The notes: generated from the sequence alone by a model not told the origin. DNA of 52,129 nucleotides from Nocardia brasiliensis NBRC 14402 (GCF_000308475.2 NZ_BAFT02000090.1:1-52129), one strand, 5' to 3'; counted from the first letter of the stretch, positions 8,729-15,454 are shown. Numbers and translations are program-made.

Positions 8729-9679
8729 CTATTCAGCTGACGCGGCCGAATACGCCACATCCACATGCGCGGGCGCGAACCCCAAACGCGTGTAGGTGTG
8801 CACGGCCGCGGTGTTGTCCGCCTCGGTGTAGAGCAACACCTCGGCAAGGCCGCGATCACGCAGATGCCGCAGCCCCGCCAGGGTCAGCAGCCGACCGAGT
8901 CCGCGGCCCTGCGCGGCCGGGTCGATACCGACCACGTACACCTCGCCCACCGGCGGGTTCTCGTCGTAATGCACCTTGGTCCAATGGAATCCGAGCACCT
9001 GCTCAGGGGTGGCCGGATCGGTGGCGAGGAACAGTCCGGCGGGGTCGAACCACGACTCGGCGCGGCGGGCGACGATATCGCGTTCGGTCCAGCCGCCCTG
9101 CTCGGGATGCCAGACGAAGGCGGCGTTGTTCACCCGCAACAGTTCGGCGTCGTCGGCGGGGCCCGCGTAGGTCCGGATCGTCACGTCGGCACGCTCCGGC
9201 AACTCCGGTAGCTCCGGCGTTGCCAGGGCTCGTCGCATCTGCCACAACTCGCGCGCGGTGGCGAGGCCGAGCCGGGCCGCGACGGCCTGCGCGGCGGGCC
9301 GGTTGCCGTGCGCCCACACCCGCGTGCCCGCTCCGCCCTCGGCGAGCGCGGCCGCGACCAATTCGGCGCCGATGCCCTGGCCACGCGCCGCCGGATCGAC
9401 TGCGACCTCGGCCATCGCCGGGTGGTCACCATGCGCCGGAACGAGGTTCGCGTAACCGGTGATCACGTCGTCGCGGGTGGCGACCAGGTGCCGGGCGGGA
9501 GCGTCGTCGGCCGAGTTCAATGACAGCACCGCCTGTTCGGAGACGGGGGCGACCCCGTCTGCGGCGGTAGCCCGGTCGAGCAGTTGCCGGATCGCTGCGG
9601 CGGTGTCCGCGTCGACCTGCGCCGCCCACCGTGTCGACACAGCACCACTGGCCCGGTCCGCTTGCGCACGCTCGCTCAC
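8729..9679 (-). CDS. mshD: Mycothiol acetyltransferase MshD
   Basis: This double-GNAT enzyme of 316 residues acetylates the cysteinyl amine of Cys-GlcN-Ins, the last step of mycothiol synthesis. The N-terminal GNAT half has a degenerate acetyl-CoA loop (VDPAARGQGIGAELV). The C-terminal half has the full loop GIDPAAQGRGLGRLL. The segment LRVNNAAFVWHPEQGGWTERD is a strong MshD signature. The GTG at 9679 has a GAGG motif 5 nt upstream and gives a length close to the M. tuberculosis protein; an in-frame ATG at 9712 would add 11 residues. It lies downstream of glnR on the same strand, separated by about 145 bp, as in mycobacteria. Confidence 0.95.
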   Translation of the reverse strand: MSERAQADRASGAVSTRWAAQVDADTAAAIRQLLDRATAADGVAPVSEQAVLSLNSADDAPARHLVATRDDVITGYANLVPAHGDHPAMAEVAVDPAARGQGIGAELVAAALAEGGAGTRVWAHGNRPAAQAVAARLGLATARELWQMRRALATPELPELPERADVTIRTYAGPADDAELLRVNNAAFVWHPEQGGWTERDIVARRAESWFDPAGLFLATDPATPEQVLGFHWTKVHYDENPPVGEVYVVGIDPAAQGRGLGRLLTLAGLRHLRDRGLAEVLLYTEADNTAAVHTYTRLGFAPAHVDVAYSAASAE

Positions 9680-9858
9680 TCGGTCCTCATTTCCGCACTC
9701 GGACAACGTCATTGCTTTCCGCTCAACACCGCGGACTCAGCGAACATTTCGCGACGGGGCGCGGCGGGCGCCACGTGGCGAAACCGCGCCGGAGCCGACT
9801 GAACTCCACCCGAACAGATAATGACGCACCGGTGTTTCGGATCGGCCGTCCGCCGACC

Positions 9859-10623
9859 TCACTGCACAGAGCCGTTGACCGGCGCCAGCGGTGCGTCGTC
9901 GGTCCCCTCGGCCTCGTCCTCCGGCGCCGGCGCGGACTCGCCCTTGCTCGCGGACCGGGACGGACGCACCGCCTTGTAGCCGACGTTGCGCACGGTGCCG
10001 ATGAGCGACTCGTATTCGCTGCCGAGCTTGGCGCGCAGGCGGCGCACGTGCACGTCGACGGTTCTCGTGCCACCGAAGAAGTCGTAGCCCCACACCTCCT
10101 GCAGCAACTGCGCCCGGGTGAACACCCGGCCCGCGTGCTGCGCGAGGTACTTCAGCAGCTCGAATTCCTTGTAGGTCAGGTCGAGCGGGCGGCCGCGCAG
10201 CCGCGCGGTGTAGGTGCCCTCGTCGATCACCAGTTCACCCAGGGTGATCTTGCCGGTGTTCTCCGGGCTCGCCACGCCGCCGTTGCGCCCGACGAGCAGG
10301 CGTAGCCTGGCATCGAGTTCGGCCGGCCCGGTGCCGGGCAGCAGGATGTCGTCCAGGCCCCAGTCCGCGTTGACCGCGACCAGGCCGCCCTCGGTGAGCA
10401 CCGCGACGACCGGAACCGAGGACCCCGTGCTGCCGAGCAGCCGGCACAGTCCGCGTGCGGCCGCCAGATCGGTGCGGGCGTCGACCAGTGCGACATCCGC
10501 GGTACCCGCTTCCAGCAAAGAGGACACCTCGGTGGGTGCGGGACGCACGTTGTGCGCCAGCAACGCCAGCGAGGGCAACACCGACTCGGGGTCGGGGTCG
10601 GAGGTCAGCAGGAGCAGCTCCAC
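9859..10623 (-). CDS. glnR: Nitrogen-response regulator GlnR (orphan OmpR-family)
   Basis: This 254-residue atypical response regulator starts ELLLLTSDPDP and has a degenerate receiver domain, keeping the central Asp (Asp48 in ALVDARTD) but lacking the usual acidic pocket. The winged-helix DNA-binding domain spans about residues 130-220, with DLTYKEFELLKYLAQHAGRVFTR and GGTRTVDVHVRRLRAKLG. GlnR is the global activator of nitrogen assimilation in actinobacteria and has no dedicated kinase. The GTG at 10623 is preferred because the in-frame ATG at 10638 lies inside the GGAGGAGAG ribosome-binding site. The identification also rests on synteny with Rv0818 next to mshD (Rv0819). The tail is acidic and variable. 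Confidence 0.95.
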   Translation of the reverse strand: MELLLLTSDPDPESVLPSLALLAHNVRPAPTEVSSLLEAGTADVALVDARTDLAAARGLCRLLGSTGSSVPVVAVLTEGGLVAVNADWGLDDILLPGTGPAELDARLRLLVGRNGGVASPENTGKITLGELVIDEGTYTARLRGRPLDLTYKEFELLKYLAQHAGRVFTRAQLLQEVWGYDFFGGTRTVDVHVRRLRAKLGSEYESLIGTVRNVGYKAVRPSRSASKGESAPAPEDEAEGTDDAPLAPVNGSVQ

Positions 10624-10805
10624 AAGCTCTCCTCCCATCTCATAGCTCCGAGGACTACAGCCGCATTGCCGGGGCCACGTCGCTGATCACAGGTAATCGG
10701 ATGCAAGATTAGCGTGTGAACCCCGATGACCTCGCCATCCGGGTTGCCGACGCACCCCGGCAGATATGTCTGATACCGGAAATGCACCGTCGAACCCGCC
10801 CCCGT

Positions 10806-10811
10806 TAAGGT
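10806..10811 (+). promoter_or_regulatory. -10 element of a leaderless promoter for lmeA
   Basis: TAAGGT is followed by exactly 6 nt and then the ATG at 10818, so transcription would begin at the A of the start codon. No Shine-Dalgarno sequence is present. Confidence 0.6.
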
Positions 10812-10817
10812 TCACCA

Positions 10818-11618
10818 ATGCGCAAGCTCATCATCGGGCTGCTGATTCTCGCGGGACTGGCAGTGGTCACTGATTTCAGCATCGCGGCCTATTCGGAGTA
10901 TCGGGTCTCGCGCGCGCTGCGCCAGGGCGCCGACCTCGCCGCCGAGCCCTCGGTGGCCATCAGCGGCGTCTCCTTCCTCGCTCAGGCGGTCAACGGCCGC
11001 TACGACAACGTCGTGATCAGGGCCAGCGGTAAGCGGCCCGACATTCGCGGGGAGTTCGAGATGGAGGCGACGCTGACCGGCCTGCGCATCCCGCTGCGTG
11101 ACCTGGTCGACGGCAGCCTGCGCAATGTGCCGGTGGAGCGGGTGGACAGTTCGCTACGGATCGGGCCGACCGAGCTCGGTCAGCTGTTCGGCATTCCCGA
11201 CCTGCAGGTGAAGGGACCGCCCGCGGACAAATCCGACGGCACCGGCGGTTCGGGTGGCACCGGCATGACCGCGACCGACGGTGTGCTGTGCCTCACAGGC
11301 ACTTTGCCCGAATCGCCCGGTGCGCAATTCGGCGGCGAAAACGTCGCGGTGCGTGCCGAATTGGCGCTCGACGGCGGCCAGGTGCGGGTCACCGCGACCG
11401 GTTCGTGCAAAGACACCAACACCTCGACCATTCCGGTGGCGATGCTGCCGGAGGCCGATCGACCGGCGGTGCTCGCACGCTTCACCCGTACTATCGACTT
11501 CAAGGAATTGCCGTTCGGTGTCCAGCCCGCGAAAGTCCGTGCGGACGGCGGCTGGATCGTCGTCCAGGGCAAGGGCGTGAACGTCACGATCGACCTCGAC
11601 CGATTGCAGCGACCATGA
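10818..11618 (+). CDS. lmeA: LmeA-family (DUF2993) phospholipid-binding protein
   Basis: This 266-residue protein has an N-terminal hydrophobic signal or anchor (about residues 3-25) and a DUF2993 domain with the pattern D-(N)-V-V-I-R-A and DLVDGSLRNVPVERVDSSLRIGPTELG. A Gly/Ser/Thr-rich loop lies at about 137-152. In mycobacteria LmeA (Rv0817c) is a periplasmic phospholipid-binding protein needed for lipomannan mannan-chain elongation. It is divergent from glnR, has a leaderless promoter, and its stop overlaps the thioredoxin start (ATGA). Assignment rests on the family pattern and synteny. Confidence 0.88.
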   Translation: MRKLIIGLLILAGLAVVTDFSIAAYSEYRVSRALRQGADLAAEPSVAISGVSFLAQAVNGRYDNVVIRASGKRPDIRGEFEMEATLTGLRIPLRDLVDGSLRNVPVERVDSSLRIGPTELGQLFGIPDLQVKGPPADKSDGTGGSGGTGMTATDGVLCLTGTLPESPGAQFGGENVAVRAELALDGGQVRVTATGSCKDTNTSTIPVAMLPEADRPAVLARFTRTIDFKELPFGVQPAKVRADGGWIVVQGKGVNVTIDLDRLQRP

Positions 11619-12055
11619 TCGAAATCACAATTCTGGCAGTGATGTTGCTCGCCGCCTTGGCGGTGGGCCTGCTGCTGCGCCGGCGCGACGGCAGAGTCCG
11701 CGCCGCCGATCACATCGAAAACGGCTCCGCGCGTGCCGATCTGCTCGCGTCCGTCGGCGTGACCGGCACCGGCCCCGCCGTGCTGCATTTCTCCGCCGAC
11801 TGGTGCGGGCCCTGCGCCGCGGTGCGCCGGGTCGTCGCCGATGTGACCGGGCAACTGGCCGAATCGCCGCAGCCGCCGCTGGACATCGAGATCGACATCG
11901 ACGCCGAGCCGGTGCTCGCCAAGGAACTCAACGTGCTCTCGCTGCCCACCACGTTCGTCTTCGATAGTGAAGGGCGCGAACGTTTTCGGATCTCCGGCGT
12001 GCCGAAGGTGACCGATCTGCGCTCCGCGCTCGAGCCGCTCACCGTCGCCGCCTGA
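11615..12055 (+). CDS. Membrane-anchored thioredoxin-fold protein (ThiX-like)
   Basis: This 146-residue protein has an N-terminal membrane helix (residues 3-22), then a thioredoxin domain with the redox motif W-C-G-P-C (Cys64, Cys67) in FSADWCGPC and the cis-proline segment LSLPTTFVFD near 108-117. It probably acts as an oxidoreductase tethered at the membrane; which face carries the domain is not evident. The start overlaps the lmeA stop by 4 bp, implying translational coupling. Rv0816c (thiX) is the syntenic mycobacterial gene. The position next to a sulfur operon fits a thiol role, but the partner is unknown. Confidence 0.9.
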   Translation: MIEITILAVMLLAALAVGLLLRRRDGRVRAADHIENGSARADLLASVGVTGTGPAVLHFSADWCGPCAAVRRVVADVTGQLAESPQPPLDIEIDIDAEPVLAKELNVLSLPTTFVFDSEGRERFRISGVPKVTDLRSALEPLTVAA

Positions 12056-12133
12056 GCAGGCTGCGTAGGCGGCTTGACAGGTTCACCGGATCCCTGTGAC
12101 GAACCCGGGGTCCAATTCTCCCGCCCAATTGGG

Positions 12134-12139
12134 TAAACT
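12134..12139 (+). promoter_or_regulatory. -10 element of a leaderless promoter for the polycysteine leader
   Basis: TAAACT is followed by 6 nt and then the GTG at 12146, giving transcription initiation at the start codon. No convincing -35 hexamer is seen. Confidence 0.7.
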
Positions 12140-12145
12140 GCCTTC

Positions 12146-12232
12146 GTGCTTTCCAACCACGAGCTGATGCTCACCCGACGCCGCACGGTTGATCTGTGCC
12201 GCCTCGGTGGTTGTTGCTGCCTGTGCCGCTGA
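12146..12232 (+). CDS. Leaderless polycysteine leader peptide (28 residues), cysteine-responsive attenuator
   Basis: GTG at 12146 to TGA at 12230-12232 encodes a 28-residue peptide with Cys at positions 18, 23, 24, 25 and 27; three Cys codons are consecutive. The TAAACT -10 element is 6 nt upstream, so the message is leaderless. It precedes the DUF4395-rhodanese-DUF1416 operon. In mycobacteria a leaderless polycysteine sORF at the equivalent position (M. smegmatis Ms5788A) attenuates the operon according to cysteine supply. The sequence CCTGTGC at 12220-12226, inside the Cys codons, can pair with GCGCAGG at 12339-12345, which overlaps the AGGAG ribosome-binding site of the next gene. This offers a simple sequestration mechanism; the pairing is inferred. 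Confidence 0.85.
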   Translation: MLSNHELMLTRRRTVDLCRLGGCCCLCR

Positions 12233-12234
12233 GC

Positions 12235-12266
12235 GGTCGGCTTTTCCAGATTTCCTGACGCCGACC
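12235..12266 (+). promoter_or_regulatory. Hairpin immediately after the cysteine leader stop
   Basis: A perfect 7-bp inverted repeat (GGTCGGC at 12235-12241, GCCGACC at 12260-12266) begins 2 nt after the leader stop codon. It may be part of the attenuator fold; it lacks a U-tract and is unlikely to be a plain terminator. Confidence 0.5.
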
Positions 12267-12355
12267 TTCGTCCGCCGCGCGAGTGATCTTCTCGATCCCC
12301 CGGCGAACTGGCCAATTTCCAGCCATCAGTCGCATCCAGCGCAGGAGTACGCACA

Positions 12356-12874
12356 ATGTCCACTGAAATTCGTAATACTTCGCAGAATCAGCCAATTCCG
12401 CAGGGACAGGTAGATGTTCGCGGCCCGCGTTTCGCCGCCTGGATCACCACCGCCGTCCTGGTCCTGGTCCTGATCGCCGCCATCTTCTCCCCCATCGCGG
12501 CCGCGGCGCTGATCGCCGTTCAGGCGGTCGTCTTCGCAATCGGCGCCGCCTACGGTCCGCGTAAGCACCCGTACGGCCGCATCTACGCGACATTCGTCGC
12601 GCCGCGCCGGGCCCCGACCACCGAAACCGAGCCGGTGCCGCCGCTGAAATTCGCGCAGCTGCTCGGCCTGGTGTTCGCGGCTGTCAGCCTGCTGGGCTTC
12701 GCGCTCGGCTCCACAATCGTCGGCGCGGTGTTCGCCGGCTTCGCCCTGTTCGCGGCGTTCCTGAACGCGGCGTTCGGGATCTGCCTGGGTTGCCAGATCT
12801 ACCCGCTGGTCGCCCGTTTCCGCCGGATAGCTGCACCAACTGGCGGTGGTCCGGGGTCCCCGGCACCGAACTGA
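12356..12874 (+). CDS. DUF4395 family integral membrane protein
   Basis: This 172-residue protein has four hydrophobic helices (about 25-47, 46-62, 97-115 and 118-140) and the conserved C-terminal motif N-A-A-F-G-I-C-L-G-C-Q-I-Y, whose paired Cys residues are characteristic of DUF4395. It is first in the sulfur operon, with an AGGAG site at 12343-12347. It is followed by the rhodanese gene after 29 nt. Co-transcription with a thiosulfate sulfurtransferase and control by a cysteine leader suggest a role in sulfur compound transport or membrane thiol chemistry, but no function is established. Confidence 0.9.
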   Translation: MSTEIRNTSQNQPIPQGQVDVRGPRFAAWITTAVLVLVLIAAIFSPIAAAALIAVQAVVFAIGAAYGPRKHPYGRIYATFVAPRRAPTTETEPVPPLKFAQLLGLVFAAVSLLGFALGSTIVGAVFAGFALFAAFLNAAFGICLGCQIYPLVARFRRIAAPTGGGPGSPAPN

Positions 12875-12903
12875 CCCTGCAAGTCATCTCTGAAAGGAAC
12901 AAC

Positions 12904-13737
12904 ATGGCTCGCTCCGATGTCCTGGTCTCCGTGGACTGGGCCGAAGAGAACCTCAACGCCCCCGGCGTCGTCTTCGTCGAGGTCGACGAGGACACCTCCG
13001 CCTACGACGGTGGCCACATCGAGGGTGCTGTCCGGCTCGACTGGAAGAAGGACCTGCAGGATCAGGTTCGTCGTGACTTCGTGAACCAGCAGCAGTTCTC
13101 CGACCTGCTCTCGGCGCGCGGCATCTCGAACGACGACGAGGTAGTCCTGTACGGCGGCAACAACAACTGGTTCGCCGCGTACGCCTACTGGTACTTCAAG
13201 CTGTACGGCCACAACAACGTCAAGCTGCTCGACGGTGGACGTAAGAAGTGGGAGCTCGACGGCCGCCCGCTGTCCACCGCCGGCGTCAACCGTCCGGCCA
13301 CCCAGTACAAGGCCGCCGCCCCCGACGTCTCGATCCGCGCCTTCCGGGACGAGGTCATCGCGGCCATCGGCACCAAGAACCTGGTCGACGTCCGCTCGCC
13401 CGACGAGTTCTCCGGCAAGATCCTGGCCCCCGCGCACCTGCCGCAGGAACAGAGCCAGCGTCCCGGCCACATCCCCGGCGCCATCAATGTGCCGTGGAGC
13501 AAGGCCGCGAACGAGGACGGCACCTTCAAGTCCGACGCCGAGCTCACCGAGATCTACAAGGAAGCCGGCCTCGACGGCGAGAAGGACACCATCGCCTACT
13601 GCCGCATCGGCGAGCGTTCCTCGCACACCTGGTTCGTGCTGCAGGAGCTGCTCGGCCACAGCAATGTCAAGAACTACGACGGGAGCTGGACCGAATACGG
13701 CTCCCTCGTCGGTGCACCGATCGAATTGGGAGCGTAA
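12904..13737 (+). CDS. cysA2: Thiosulfate sulfurtransferase (tandem rhodanese), CysA2-type
   Basis: This 277-residue protein has two rhodanese domains. The N-terminal one is inactive (no Cys in the loop; GGNNNW at that position). The C-terminal one has the catalytic loop C-R-I-G-E-R-S with Cys233. It transfers sulfane sulfur from thiosulfate to acceptors such as cyanide or thiols. The segments DGGHIEGAVRLDW and RPGHIPGAINVPW are family hallmarks. A GAAAGGA ribosome-binding site at about 12890-12896 supports the ATG at 12904. The gene is 3 nt upstream of the DUF1416 gene, as in mycobacteria (cysA2-sseC2). Confidence 0.96.
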   Translation: MARSDVLVSVDWAEENLNAPGVVFVEVDEDTSAYDGGHIEGAVRLDWKKDLQDQVRRDFVNQQQFSDLLSARGISNDDEVVLYGGNNNWFAAYAYWYFKLYGHNNVKLLDGGRKKWELDGRPLSTAGVNRPATQYKAAAPDVSIRAFRDEVIAAIGTKNLVDVRSPDEFSGKILAPAHLPQEQSQRPGHIPGAINVPWSKAANEDGTFKSDAELTEIYKEAGLDGEKDTIAYCRIGERSSHTWFVLQELLGHSNVKNYDGSWTEYGSLVGAPIELGA

Positions 13738-13739
13738 TC

Positions 13740-14045
13740 ATGTGTGCAGCACCTACCCAGGGTCAGGCCATCCCCGCCGGTGTCGACGTGGAGAAGGAAA
13801 CGGTCATCACCGGCCGGGTCCTGAGCACCGACGGTCAGCCGGTGGGCGGCGCGTTCGTGCGCCTGCTCGACGGCAACGGTGATTTCACCGCCGAGGTCGT
13901 CGCCTCCGGCACCGGCGACTTCCGCTTCTTCGCGGCGCCCGGCGCGTGGACCGTGCGGGCGCTCTCCTCGGCCGGTAACGGCTCCGCGGAGATCCGCCCC
14001 GACGGTGCCGGAATCCACCCGGTGGACGTCGCGGTCGCCAAGTAA
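13740..14045 (+). CDS. sseC: DUF1416 family protein SseC
   Basis: This 101-residue protein starts MCAAPTQGQ and has an Ig-like or carboxypeptidase-regulatory beta fold (ITGRVLSTDGQPVGGAFVRLLDG, then FRFFAAPGAWTVRAL). It is always found directly after the CysA2 rhodanese in Corynebacteriales. The ATG at 13740 begins 2 nt after the rhodanese stop. A Cys at residue 2 is conserved in my recollection of the family and might carry sulfur, but this is speculative. The gene ends the sulfur operon, and a strong hairpin follows. Confidence 0.93.
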   Translation: MCAAPTQGQAIPAGVDVEKETVITGRVLSTDGQPVGGAFVRLLDGNGDFTAEVVASGTGDFRFFAAPGAWTVRALSSAGNGSAEIRPDGAGIHPVDVAVAK

Positions 14046-14060
14046 GAAACCGTACGCAGC

Positions 14061-14112
14061 AAACGGCCCCGGTGCTTCCCCTCACTATGAGGAGAACCAC
14101 CGGGGTCGTTTG
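14061..14112 (+). terminator. Terminator after the sulfur operon
   Basis: A 13-14 bp stem with one mismatch (arms about 14061-14074 and 14099-14112) encloses a loop of about 24 nt and ends in TCGTTTGT. It lies 15 nt after the sseC stop. Confidence 0.8.
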
Positions 14113-14134
14113 TGTACGCGGCCACGCGAGTCGT

Positions 14135-14140
14135 TAGACT
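14135..14140 (+). promoter_or_regulatory. -10 element of a leaderless promoter for the 31-codon sORF
   Basis: TAGACT is followed by 6 nt and the GTG at 14147, the same geometry as at lmeA and the cysteine leader. Confidence 0.65.
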
Positions 14141-14146
14141 CCAAAT

Positions 14147-14242
14147 GTGGTCCTCTTCTTCGAGATTCTGCTGGTGGCTGTCGCCGTCCTCATCGGATGG
14201 TTCGGCCTCTACGTCTTCTACCGGCTGTTCACCGAGTCATGA
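14147..14242 (+). CDS. Leaderless single-helix membrane micropeptide (31 residues)
   Basis: GTG at 14147 to TGA at 14240-14242 encodes a 31-residue peptide with one continuous hydrophobic helix (FFEILLVAVAVLIGWFGLYVF) and a short polar tail ending RLFTES. Third codon positions are strongly G/C, as in real genes here. A TAGACT -10 element ends 6 nt before the start, so the message is leaderless with no Shine-Dalgarno. The terminator of the sulfur operon lies just upstream, so it is a separate transcription unit that may read on into the nitrobindin gene. No function is recognised; single-helix peptides of this size often modulate membrane complexes. Confidence 0.7.
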   Translation: MVLFFEILLVAVAVLIGWFGLYVFYRLFTES

Positions 14243-14366
14243 GCGAGCGAAGCGAGCGAATCATGTCACAGCGTGCCTCGCGCATGCCTGAGGTGAGCGC
14301 CAGCGAGGCTCAGGCATGAGCGAACTCGCGAGCGAGGGTTCCAGTCCAGCCGAGCGAGCGAGTGAA
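14239..14366 (+). repeat. GAGCGA-rich repeat patch with an embedded 9-bp inverted repeat
   Basis: The unit GAGCGA or GCGAGCGA recurs many times between the sORF stop and the beginning of the nitrobindin gene, and forms the first codons of that gene. Inside it is a perfect inverted repeat (ATGCCTGAG at 14284-14292, CTCAGGCAT at 14309-14317) with a 16-nt loop; the second arm contains part of the nitrobindin ATG. Similar GAGCGAGCG sequence is found at the mshD start. It resembles a dispersed intergenic repeat. Confidence 0.55.
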
Positions 14367-15023
14367 CAACTGAACGGCAACGGTTCGGCGGATCCGGCTC
14401 CCCGCCGCAGCGGCGACGCAGCCGTGTCCGAGGCTGCCGAGCGCGCCAAGTCGACCGGTGCGCGCAATATCCCCGGCCTGCCCGACCTGCCACTGCCCGA
14501 GGACACCGCGAACCTGCGCCTCGGCCCCGACCTGAGCTCCTCCATGCTCGCGCTGCTGCCCATGGTCGGCGTGTGGCGCGGCGAGGGCGAAGGCAACCAC
14601 CCCGAGCGTGGCGACTACCGCTTCGGCCAGCAGATCATCGTCTCCCACGACGGCGGCGACTACCTGGCCTGGGATTCGCGCTCCTGGGTGATCGACGCCG
14701 ACGGCAGCTACGGCGGCCCCGACCTGCGCGAGAGCGGTTTCTGGCGGGTCGGCATCGACGGCAACGACGAGGTCATCGAACTGCTGCTGACCCACAGCAC
14801 CGGCATCGTCGAACTCTTCTACGGCCAAGCCCTCACCCAGTCCTCCTGGGAGCTGGCCACCGACGTGGTCATCCGCAGCCAATCCGGCATCGTCGTCGGC
14901 GGCGCCAAACGCCTCTACGGCATCGTCGAAGGTGGCGACCTCGCCTACGTCGAGGAGCGCGTCGTAGCCGACGGGCCGCTCGAGCCGCGCCTCTCCGCCC
15001 GCCTCCAGCGCTACATCGGCTAG
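14316..15023 (+). CDS. Nitrobindin-like / FABP-like beta-barrel protein (Rv0813c family)
   Basis: This 235-residue protein has a low-complexity N-terminus (about 65 residues, partly repeat-derived) followed by a nitrobindin-like beta barrel with the signature GVWRGEGEG at 85-93. Family members (THAP4_heme-bd) bind heme and act as peroxynitrite isomerases. At the C-terminus, in GPLEPRLSARLQRYIG, the position that carries the proximal heme-ligand His in Rv2717c appears to be Arg225. Heme binding by the canonical ligand is therefore doubtful, and a fatty-acid-binding or other ligand role is possible. The start at 14316 lies in an inverted repeat; a downstream start cannot be excluded. Confidence 0.88.
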   Translation: MSELASEGSSPAERASEQLNGNGSADPAPRRSGDAAVSEAAERAKSTGARNIPGLPDLPLPEDTANLRLGPDLSSSMLALLPMVGVWRGEGEGNHPERGDYRFGQQIIVSHDGGDYLAWDSRSWVIDADGSYGGPDLRESGFWRVGIDGNDEVIELLLTHSTGIVELFYGQALTQSSWELATDVVIRSQSGIVVGGAKRLYGIVEGGDLAYVEERVVADGPLEPRLSARLQRYIG

Positions 15024-15033
15024 GCCCTTCCTT

Positions 15034-15110
15034 GGTCAACTGATCACCAGGTACTGGTGGCGGGACCTTCTCGCACGATGCCGCCATGGTTACCTGGTGA
15101 TCGCCTGACC
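15034..15110. repeat. Long imperfect inverted repeat (30-bp arms) between nitrobindin and the cydC-side unit
   Basis: Arms at 15034-15063 and 15081-15110 match in about 23 of 30 positions, including a perfect 12-bp GATCACCAGGTA core and a 6-bp TGGCGG inner end, around a 17-nt loop. It begins 11 nt after the nitrobindin stop. There is no U-tract on either strand. It may act as a rho-dependent or stem-stabilised end for both converging transcripts. Confidence 0.7.
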
Positions 15111-15170
15111 AGCACGTCATCAGCGTGTCGACGCCCGGCGCGTTACGTGTGCTCCTCGATACTCCGGCCT

Positions 15171-15416
15171 TCACAGACCCGCGCCGCAGGCGTGGGGCAC
15201 GCCGCAGCAAGCCCGCGCCAGCGGGCACACCAACCCCCCAAACAGGAACGACCCCCGAGCCATATCACGGGTGTAAACACCTGCGCGATCCCGATCGGAC
15301 AAGACCGGGGGCTCGGGGGCCGGGTGGCTGCCTGGTATTCGCTCAGCGCTCGCGCGAACGGAGACCGTTGCAGCGGTGGCGCTAGCGGACAGCCACCTCA
15401 CGAGTCCTATGAACAT
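15171..15416 (-). CDS. Possible 81-residue Cys-containing ORF overlapping the micro-unit
   Basis: This ATG-to-TGA frame starts 4 nt into the 12-codon peptide, in another frame, and shares its strong Shine-Dalgarno at a longer spacing (16 nt). It encodes a weakly hydrophobic protein with four Cys near the C-terminus. Codon third positions are less G/C-biased than in neighbouring genes, and much of it overlies predicted RNA structure. I consider it less likely to be translated than the short peptide, and record it only because it is the longest frame on the predicted transcript. Confidence 0.25.
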   Translation of the reverse strand: MFIGLVRWLSASATAATVSVRASAERIPGSHPAPEPPVLSDRDRAGVYTRDMARGSFLFGGLVCPLARACCGVPHACGAGL

Positions 15417-15420
15417 ACAT
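15382..15420 (-). CDS. Short ORF (12 residues, MYVHRTREVAVR) behind a strong Shine-Dalgarno
   Basis: ATG at 15420-15418 to TAG at 15384-15382. The Shine-Dalgarno AAGGAGGTGG (15439-15430) lies 9 nt upstream and is among the strongest in the window. A sigma70-like promoter sits at 15483-15455. Downstream sequence is highly structured: GGTGGCTG pairs with CAGCCACC, and a 10-bp CCCCCGAGCC/GGCTCGGGGG pairing lies further on. No minus-strand gene follows before the nitrobindin gene. It may be a leader peptide of a standalone regulatory RNA or a genuine micropeptide. I do not recognise a named family. Confidence 0.5.
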   Translation of the reverse strand: MYVHRTREVAVR

Positions 15421-15454
15421 TCTTCGAACCACCTCCTTCCTTGTGTAAGAACGA

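Larger units (their letters stand above)
15100..15454 (-). ncRNA. Candidate structured RNA transcribed from the minus strand downstream of cydC
   Basis: The predicted transcript begins near 15448 and may run to the inverted repeat at 15034-15110. On the plus-strand numbering it contains a GGTGTAAACACC hairpin at about 15269-15280, a GCCCGC/GCGGGC hairpin at about 15209-15224, and a 10-bp perfect pairing between about 15255-15264 and 15311-15320. A short peptide is encoded at its 5' end. No known RNA family was recognised (not tmRNA, RNase P or SRP RNA). Boundaries are approximate. Confidence 0.4.

Noticed and set aside
15220..15265. Possible 6C RNA motif (runs of six and five C)
   Set aside because: The C-runs are not in the loops of two consecutive hairpins as the 6C family requires.
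15408..15430. LexA/SOS-box-like sequence (GAAC-N4-ATTC near TTCGAA)
   Set aside because: The match to the actinobacterial SOS palindrome is partial and it sits inside the translation start region of the minus-strand micro-unit, not at a promoter.
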